64,000 nt of DNA from Emydura subglobosa (lineage: Eukaryota > Chordata > Testudines > Chelidae): assembly GCA_007922225.1 (NCBI GenBank), contig ML679946.1:94494759-94558758 (forward strand), read 5' to 3'. A program made the position numbers and the translations under genes. Below, piece by piece: positions 56,701 through 64,000 of this stretch (positions within the stretch are counted from its first letter, which is position 1; each line of letters starts with the position of its first letter). The notes below the pieces were generated by a model. The model was not told the origin of the DNA. It did no database searches and saw only the letters and a list, made by a program, of their open reading frames with translations.

Positions 56701-57676
56701 AATGCTTATGCTCCAGGGGTGGTGCAGCCCTTCCTGCTACTTCATCCATGGCTCTGCAATTCCTTATTCCCCTCCTGTTAGAAGGAAGCGTGAGGTGACC
56801 ACTTAGAGTTCTAATTCAAGAAGTTTGGTATATTTTTCCTCTGTCCCGTGATTTTTCTGCAGAGGGAGATTATATAATTCCTATAAGGAGAAAAAGTGGC
56901 TATTTCTGGCTTCTGAAGGGTTATTGCTTTGCATCTGTTAAGTGGAAACTGTTCATTAATGTGCATAACAGGAGTGAATTAATCCAGACGTGATGGAGCT
57001 AGATTCGCACTCCAGCATATAATCATTATACAAGACATTTGGTACTGCTTTAGTTTATGGAAAATGTAATTCAGCATAACAGCTTCCCCCTGTTGCCAGT
57101 TTAGACATTAAAAATCCCTCTCGGCTGGAATTTGTTTCATAGGGGCCTGAGTCTGCTCTCAGAACTACTGTGAAATCCCACTGAAATCAGTAAGGTTGCA
57201 CAATCCACGGGAACAGAATGTGACTCTCAAGGTCTCAGGTGTAAGGGCAGCCCCTAATTCTTCTGAATAGAAAGGAAACATCTATTTTGACATTATAATG
57301 TGTTTTGGTTCCAAAATGTAATGTAGGTAAACAGTGGCATTTTGCAGGCTTCACTAGCAGGGGGCACCCAATTTAGGTTAGCTAGAGCTTTTTTCATGCA
57401 GTTGTTTAAGGCTATATTTGATCTGATACTATCCCTCTAATTCTTTATAGTGCTATAAGGTGAACATGGCAAATGTAAAGCTGCTTACTGAACCATGAGG
57501 ACAGCATACTCCTCAACCCATGGAGTTCACAGGCTAACAATATGAATGGTTATAGTACAAAGCAATGGAAGGTTTGTAATGTTGTAATGTAATAATATTG
57601 TAATGTTCTAGCCACTGTGTATATGTACAATTGCAATCTATTAGAGGAAATCAGAACTGCTTAGCTGCTAATTGCT
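56701..57676. other. No gene recognised; 56,930-57,080 resembles conserved non-coding DNA
   Basis: 56,930-57,080 ('gttcattaatgtgcataacaggagtgaattaatccag', then 'gcatataatcattatacaag') is dense in ATTA/TAAT cores without low-complexity decay. 57,140-57,235 is a decayed MITE-like phrase. Confidence 0.35.
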
Positions 57677-57840
57677 GAAGCTAGTGCAGAATGTGGCAGC
57701 CATTTTGGGACGGTCTTAGGATGAGCACATGAAATGGGTGCTTTGGGATGTGCGCTGGCTGGCTGTTGGCTTCCAGGTGGAGTTTAAAGTGTTGATTCTG
57801 ACCTATAAAGCCATAATTAGCCCAGAACCTTCATTAATGA
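57677..57840 (+). repeat. L2-type LINE reverse transcriptase remnant
   Basis: The plus-strand frame reads LVQNVAAILGRS, a stop, then WDVRWLAVGFQVEFKVLILT and YKAIISPEPS. This is the L2 pattern 'LVQNAAAR ... LHWLPV..RI.FKI..L.YKA..G.AP..L' near the RT C-terminus. It differs from the CR1 pattern, so it is a separate and older LINE lineage. Confidence 0.75.
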
Positions 57841-59040
57841 TGTGAGCAGGATCGGAATGAGCTCTCCTCTGACATCTAGTGAGGAGCTGGGAGGAAAGAC
57901 TTCAGGAACACACCATATTTGCATAGACGTGGCTACTCTGCGTAGGTCTTTAGCAGGTGGAGCTGCTTTGCCAAAGTGATCAATTTTGGCAGTGTTTGGG
58001 TTACAAATCACTCTCATATTTGAATGCAGGGGTAATGAAATGTTGTGATTCTTACTGTATGAGTAAAGGGCAGCAGAATTGTACTTAGCCTGCACTGACT
58101 GAGGGGGCCACCCTAAATGGAACTTCACTTGCTAATGCCAAAACTCAATGAAACTGCGAGGGGATGGGGAATAGGTGTTTTTATGTGGTAGTGTTGACTC
58201 TGTTTAAATGGTCGTAGATGCTATTTGATCCTTTACTCTCCAGTGTGCAAAGATAGCGCTGGTAGGGCTCAGCTGAATGTCCTTGTTTCTGTTCAGGGAT
58301 TAGTCGAGCCGATATCACGGATGAGCAGGTCTAGGGGACTGAGTCTTAGGCCGGGTGTGGGGAAAGTGTTGCAATGAAAGACAATGCAGACCCTGAATTA
58401 GCAGTGAGGTTCCCCATTACCTGCTGAAATCACTCAGAACTGGGTGAAGTGGTGGAACCTCACAACACAACATCGCAGAGGCAGCGGCCAATGGTGGCAG
58501 AGAAAAAAAACAGCGGCTGTGAGCCACTTGCAGAGGCAGAGGCAGCAGCAGCAGCGGCATTGCTTGACGTCCCCTCCCCCATGGTGGGAGGTAAATTTAA
58601 TGAATGCACCTCTGAACTCTGGGTCTTCTCTGACTAAGAACAACCAACCGTGAGTTGGGTTCTGTGGAGGGGAAAGGGAGTGGCGTGTTAAAGGGACATT
58701 TGCCTAGACTTTCACACCACAAGGTGGGAAACTGAGGCAAAGGACACTGCCCAATGTATTGCGGAATGGGTGTTTGCTTAGGGTCACATGCTTCTGAACT
58801 GTGGTTGTAGTGTTTTCCCAAATTAACGGTGGGTTCCCTCTTCCTTTTTAATACAAGTGTTCTTTTGTTATGCAAAGGCTCAGTGCTTGTGAGTGGGGAA
58901 GCACTGCCTCTCAGAGGCGGCCAGGAGGGGTGTTAAGTTTTCCCAGATTGCTGTAGGGAGGCTCAAGCTGGTTCTGTTTGTTAAGAGAAACTCCTAGATA
59001 TTGTACCCAGTCCTTGTTACTGCAGACTCCACCTGCTGGG
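57841..59040. other. Unassigned GC-richer block, probably a repeat
   Basis: This 1.2-kb block differs in base composition from its surroundings and starts and stops abruptly between an L2 remnant and a SINE tail. It includes a GCAG-rich tract (58,530-58,560) and 'ggtgggaaactgaggcaaagg'. I associate several phrases with dispersed repeats of turtles but cannot name a family. The open frames (57,817-58,128 and 58,434-58,875, both strands) carry no motif. Confidence 0.35.
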
Positions 59041-59042
59041 AG

Positions 59043-59170
59043 GATTACAATAATAATCATGTTTATTACAGTAGTGCCCAAGGACCAACCATGGCGCCAT
59101 TGTGCGAGGCACCGTACAAAGTGGTAAACAGTCCCTGCCCTGACAAACTTACAATCTAAAGACCAACACA
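59043..59170 (-). repeat. SINE tail, inverted
   Basis: 'attacaataataatcatgtttattacagtagtgcccaagg', 'ggcgccattgtgcgaggcaccgtacaaagtgg' and 'cagtccctgccctgacaaacttacaatctaa' are the reverse complement of the SINE tail seen at 46,975-47,100. The tRNA head is missing. Confidence 0.8.
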
Positions 59171-59200
59171 AGGTAGGGGAAAAGGCATAACACAAAAACA

Positions 59201-59375
59201 GTTACCGGACCAACTTCTGTTGGTGAAAGAGACACGCTTTTGAGCTTACACAGTGTAAGCTTGAAAGCTTGTCTCTCTTTTCAACAGAAGTTAGTCCAAT
59301 AACAAATATTACCTCACCCATCTTGTCTCTCTAATATCCTGGGACCTACATGACTACAACAACACTGCATACAAC
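59201..59375. mobile_element. Penelope-like terminal palindrome (miniature copy)
   Basis: 59,201-59,251 ('gttaccggaccaacttctgt', 'gagacacgcttttgagctta') is the near-perfect reverse complement of 59,254-59,305 ('taagcttgaaagcttgtctc', 'aacagaagttagtccaataa'), giving a roughly 50-bp stem with almost no loop. The right side continues 'atattacctcacccatcttgtctctctaatatcctgggacct', which matches the outer end of the PLE at 38,195-38,235. It is a shortened version of the same inverted design without coding sequence. Confidence 0.8.
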
Positions 59376-60394
59376 TATGTTAGTTACATGATAATTTTTA
59401 TTTTTTTTTGCTGGAGGTGGCTTTAATTAAGAGGGAATCTGCTAAATGGAAGGGGGAAAAAAGTGAAGGAACAGAGCAAAGGAGAAGAGGGAACGAGAGG
59501 TAGGTGTGGTGTGTGAGGCTAAGGGGAAGATACTATGAGAGAGAGAGTAGGTTCAAGCAAACAGCCAGTCACCACTTGATAAAGAAAATTCAGTCAAAAC
59601 TGTAGAAAGTTGTCTGAATGTTCAGAGGTTCCCTGCTTTGCTGCTTCTTCAACTGTTCCTACCAGCTGGAGTCTCTGGCTGAGACACGGCCTATACGTTT
59701 CATATAGACACTAGAGCATACACTTAAAAATGTACGTTGAAAAAAAAACTGGAGAGAACATGGTGCGGCAACACTGAATATTTTACTGAACAACCAAAAT
59801 AACTTCCTCAGTAAAAAAAACCATACAGATTCCCAGAAATCTTGTTATTTTTTCTTCCTCCTTTATTTACTGAGTGTATAGAGAATCTTTGTATACATCT
59901 ATGGGGGGTCACCTTGTGAGACCCCTTCCAGCCCTATATGTCTGTGATTTCTAAGACTACATGTTATCAGGCAGTTCTGCTCAACATTTATAATTATTTA
60001 TTGTGTCTTACACCACATAAAACTGGGGCACTGTCTGTGGATCCAGACTATGATGTGTAGTGATTGGAGCCCTGATTCTGCCAACCACTGAGCTCTGAGA
60101 GCTTTCTCATGTGAATAGTATTCAACATGGCTAAACATGTATCCTGAAAATGTTGTTTTGATGAAAGGTGCTAATGGCTGTCATACGGGATGAGTATTGG
60201 ACCCAAAGACAATCACAGACCTGACTAAAGCCAATAGGTGCACTAAGAACCCTTATTCAGACTCAACGCAGTAGGCCACATAGCAAGTCAGTGCTAACCA
60301 TGTGAATTGAGGGGTTTCCCAAGTTGCAAAAGCAGAGGCTAGAAGTTCCAGCCTGTGTGAGAGGAGGCAGAAAAATGTGGCAAAGAATTTAGGA
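59376..60394. other. No gene; CR1 terminal scrap at 59,903-59,952
   Basis: 'ggggtcaccttgtgagaccccttccagccctatatgtctgtgattt' is a CR1 3' terminus (plus) without upstream sequence. The rest includes poly-T near 59,401-59,408 and A-rich runs, otherwise unassigned. Confidence 0.5.
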
Positions 60395-60825
60395 GCATGA
60401 TCCTGAGAGGAAGCAGAGAGACAGAACTTTTTGGAAATTGATGAGCAAATTATTGATTTATCAGTTCTGTGGCCAAACAAAGAAAAAAAAATCTGTTTTG
60501 AATGGAAATGAATTTTTTTTTGCTTTTTCTTGCCAAAAATGAAACACTGAAAAAAAGTTAAGTCAGGGTCAGACTCAAATGTTTTGAACATCGTTTTGAA
60601 TTGACATTTTGTCTCAAATCAACATTTTGAAACTTAAATGGGCCATTTCAAAACAAAATGTTGAAACAGTTCTTTTCAAAAACATCAAAATGCACCTTTT
60701 CAAAAAAAAAATCTCATTCTTTATTTTGCTGAATTCAATCTGAATTCACAAATGGTTTTGGTTTCCCCAAAACTGCATTCTTTAGCTAATTTCCTATTGG
60801 ACTAAAATTTTTTTGCCCAGCTCTG
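60395..60825. mobile_element. A/T-rich palindromic MITE, second copy
   Basis: Contains opposed runs such as 'aatggaaatgaattttttttt' and 'gccatttcaaaacaaaatgttgaaacag', and ends 'aaaatttttttgcccagctctg', comparable with the terminal 'ttgggcaaaaa' type at 56,452. The left boundary is uncertain (near 'gacagaactttttgga'). Confidence 0.5.
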
Positions 60826-63290
60826 TTTCTCCGGAGAGGTAGAGCTGGAGATTTCTGAGCAAGGAAACGGTCGGCTGTTGTTTGTTCCTACTGTGTTCTA
60901 GGAAACAGGACCTTATCTTCATTTTTTTGTTTACAACAAGAATATACATGACCCATATCCAAGAATAGCCCTAGGTGTTTGCTAGCCAGGGTGGAAAATG
61001 TTTTCATTGCCTCATAGAGTGGCCAAGTCCCATCCTCCAAGAAAAGCCAGCCAATCAGCATAATGCAGCAAAAAGAAAAAGAAGGTAAGAGGTATGGTGA
61101 CCCCAAGTAGTTAATACCCCAGGCAACCCCGCTACTCACCTATCCCTACAATAAGCCCTGCTTGCATCATCATACAGAAACAAATCTTCAAGGCCCCAAA
61201 TACTGGCTAATTGCTCGGGCCAAAGGGGTAAGGGATATTATATATCAGAGCCAAGGATGGGTCCTGAAAAACTTGTATTTAGCCCTATCAGAGCCCAACA
61301 CTAGCACGTCTGTGGTAAATTTACTGGTATGGTGGCAAACATTCAAGGCCCAATTCTGCTCTCAGATATCTAGTGGCCTGTTGGGTGGTGACAAGACTTC
61401 CAGTGAATGAGAGTGCTGTACAGGGATACAAGAGAAGAATTTGATCCAAGTCTCCTTCACGTCAATCGATTTCTAGCTTTATTACTGAAAAAAGAGGAGA
61501 GTTTCTGGTGACTGTCTCTAGAGAAAAAGATCTGCCACTGTTGGGATGGAGAACCAAGTTCTAGCCAGAAAGTCCAGCCCCATATCCAAACTGCCCCTCA
61601 AAAGTCAGTGATGTTTATTTCTTGGGTTTATTTCTATAGAAAACACAAACTTCAAGCTGATGCTGGTAAACAGATCCATAAATGTACACACAACTTCCCA
61701 AGCAAGGTTGTTGAGGTAAAAAAATGGGATCATTCAGAAAACAATTAGATGCTGTCCCAAGGGAAAAGGTGTATAAAATCAGCCTTGATGGGCTGAGGGA
61801 GCTTTACTCATTCCCAAAACAACTATCTGTTTCCTTCTAATAAGCCATTAAGTTACAGAGCTGACATTGTGTGGTTTCAAGGTCTGAAAGAAGCTATTAC
61901 TCACCTCTCAGTAAAACTGGAAGTGAAACACTAAACTCCAGCTCCCTGCCTGAAACAAAGGGTTATCTTATGTTTTAAAAATAAAATATTTAAAGAGTTT
62001 ACAAACCCAAAAAACAAAAAAAAACCCAAAAAACAAAAAAACCCAACCAACCAAAAAATCAAAACTAAACCAACCAACAAATAAAAGCTAGTCTGAATAA
62101 TCTGTGCAAAAACTGCACAGAACGAACAACAAAAACAAGCATTTTCAAATTTATCTTATCTTTCCCAACTCCCACATCAATAAAACCACCCTGAAAATGA
62201 ACATGGTAATATTATACCATGACGTCAACTGTGCCACTGCCTTGGCAGGGGGGGTTCTTAGTTTTCCTGTTATACTGACACGTAAAAGAGTATAGTCCCA
62301 CATGCTCTTTTCCCTTCATTATAAAGGAGCATCTGTTGCCTTCCTGCTCTGTGTTCTCACCAGAAAAGAGCAATGTGTAGGAAGGATTTAGCTTTCTGAT
62401 ACCAAGTGAGGTAAACAGTGTTTGTTGAAAGAGAGAATCTCTCTGTAGGCTGATAAAAAATGTGATCTCCAATTAAGTGCTCCATTAGCAATTCCATAAG
62501 TCCCACTGTATGAGTGTTCAGGTAAGAATGATTAACCCATGTCATTTATATTTATTTTAGATATGGCACATGTCACGGTGGAGTCTGATGAAATCATCTG
62601 CACCGTGTTGTTAAAAACATACGGTGGTGTCAAATTAGAAGCAAAAGAATAGTTGGCTTGACTCAGAGACGCAGTTCTGTCTGGGTGGCAGGCATGATAG
62701 TTGGCATTTGGAGAATGTTTCCAGAATGAGCTTTTAGCAGAAGATAGCATTGAGGCAAACACTGTATGTTAATTAAGTGGACGGGTGGGAAACATCCGGA
62801 ATACTTAGCACCAATGTGGCATTATAATGAATTGTGTAAATGGCACTATAGTGATGACAAATGCAGCACTACAGATAATATAAGAATTTCCAATGGAAAT
62901 TGCTAATCTTTGACCAAATGTGTTAAATCAAATCATCACACATGATATTTATAACGTTGCCTTGGCCATGATCTAGTCTGCTCCTATGATCACCTTTCTG
63001 GTTTGTTGCTCTGACTCTGTCACCCCTTTCTTTAAGACCCTCTTTCACTGCATCAAACCACAACTCTTTGTCCTTACCTTAAAATCCCTCTACAATTTAG
63101 CATTTTATCACAAGGTCATCTCCATCCTTTGCTCTGCCAAAAATGCTAGCCTGTGTCACTCACTGACAAGAACCTTCATGCTCTCTCTCATTCCACTCCC
63201 TATGTGTGGGATAATCCCCCCCTTAAAATCTGTAAAGCCACCACCCTCTCCTCCTTCCAGTCTCCTCAAAACTCACCTCTATCATAATGT
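60826..63290. other. No gene accepted; A/C-rich low-complexity tract
   Basis: 61,975-62,092 is A-rich with repeated 'aaacccaaaaaac' and 'ccaacc' units. 63,000-63,290 has a frame of 126 codons (62,986-63,366, plus) with LKSLYNLAFYHK and LLKTHLYHNV patterns that look like a decayed repeat; I cannot name it. Other sequence is unassigned. Confidence 0.4.
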
Positions 63291-63294
63291 CATA

Positions 63295-63438
63295 ATCTCT
63301 CTGTACTGCAGTATCCCCATCTGTGAAATGGGAACAGTTCTTCCCTACTTCCGATGTCTGTTGTGAGGACCAATTTGTTCATGTTTGTGAGGTGCCACAG
63401 GTAGCCATATAGCTATCTAAACAGATAGATAGATACAG
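63295..63438 (+). repeat. SINE 3' part with GATA tail
   Basis: 'gcagtatccccatctgtgaaatggg', 'gttgtgaggaccaatttgttcatg' and 'gtgaggtgccacaggtagccatatagctatctaaacagatagatagata'. The same body as at 7600-7727, ending in a short GATA tail typical of turtle tRNA SINEs. Confidence 0.75.
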
Positions 63439-63689
63439 CTTGATATATTGTATTCAGGCAAAATATAATCCATATTAGACATGCAGCCCTGGGCCATGTC
63501 ACTGGCCAATGCTGACACTTGGAATATTTCCACTGTATTGTGTGTGAACATAATGTTACCAGTCTTTGTGGTCACAGGCCCTGCCTTATAGGTGGGCGAT
63601 GTGGGCCACCACCCAGGGTGGTCAGGGGACGACGTAGTCAAGAGGCAAGGAGTGGGGCAGGTCTGGAGTGCAAGGCTGTGAAAGAGAAC

Positions 63690-63880
63690 TTGGGGCAATG
63701 GGGGGGGGGGCGGGGGGGCTGGAGGCAATGGGGGCTGGGGAATCCAGGGGATGCAGCGGAGACCAGGGGCAATGGAGGGAAGGATGGGAGACCAGGGGAC
63801 ACCACAGGGGCCAGGGGTTATGGGGGGGGAATTCAGGGAAGCAGCAAGGGCCAGGGACAATGGGGGGGGGGCAAAAGCCC
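63690..63880 (+). repeat. G-rich minisatellite
   Basis: Imperfect repetition of 'gggcaatgggggg', 'gaccaggggcaatgg' and 'ggccaggg' type units with G-runs of 7-11 bases (63,702-63,718, 63,822-63,829, 63,864-63,873). The G-rich strand is the plus strand. The open frames over it on both strands are products of the repetition. Confidence 0.8.
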
Positions 63881-64000
63881 AGGGAATCAGAGGCGCCAAA
63901 ATACAAGTTTGTCCAGGGCGCCATTTTCCCTAAAATTTCCATTTTCCTGTGTAGTAGCAAGTAAAAGTAAAGTAAGTAAGTAAAATCACTCCGTTATGCA

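Noticed and set aside
63417..63983. Open frames of up to 160 codons on both strands
   Set aside because: Produced by the G-rich minisatellite; low-complexity proline or glycine sequence.

Overview
Organism. This is vertebrate nuclear DNA, most likely from a turtle or a close relative. It is AT-rich and CpG-poor, has no bacterial-style gene packing, and is dominated by degraded CR1 LINEs. These are accompanied by tRNA-derived SINEs (some ending in GATA-type tails), many short palindromic MITEs, hAT and PIF/Harbinger DNA transposons, a Penelope-like element, a Ty3/Gypsy fragment and an L2 remnant. That mixture is what I know from turtle genomes, but the species cannot be fixed from sequence alone. 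Coding content. I find no convincing host protein-coding exon, tRNA, rRNA or CpG-island promoter. Every recognisable coding segment belongs to a mobile element, and all are broken. The window reads as intergenic or intronic DNA with long stretches of unassigned sequence; a few of these look compositionally like conserved non-coding (enhancer-type) DNA, which only an alignment could confirm. Layout. 1-1580: 5' part of a minus-strand Ty3/Gypsy element (gag, protease, start of reverse transcriptase) cut by the window edge. 3.4-9.3 kb: SINEs, nested MITEs and two CR1 copies in opposite orientation. 10.9-12.1 and 17.5-19.2 kb: two plus-strand CR1 copies. 19.2-27.1 kb: fragments of SINEs, CR1 and palindromic MITEs in mostly unassigned DNA. 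27,305-31,136: a nearly complete but inactivated PIF/Harbinger transposon with a two-exon Myb/SANT-like gene on the plus strand and a DDE transposase remnant on the minus strand. 32.7-35.5 kb: a CR1 ORF1 piece facing two back-to-back minus-strand CR1 copies. 36,473-38,254: a Penelope-like element in head-to-head inverted form, flanked by a 12-bp direct repeat and itself hit by a 423-bp hAT element with a perfect 8-bp target duplication. 39.9-47.1 kb: SINE, MIR-like and CR1 fragments. 52.5-53.6 kb: a non-autonomous DNA transposon. 57.7-59.4 kb: L2 remnant, an unassigned GC-richer block, a SINE tail and a small Penelope palindrome. 63.3-63.9 kb: SINE tail and a G-rich minisatellite. How the parts relate. 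The window is a layered record of insertions. The best-supported and most informative structures are the Harbinger element, with intact splice junction phase and terminal repeats, and the inverted Penelope copy with its nested hAT. I see no evidence of a new functional biological system.
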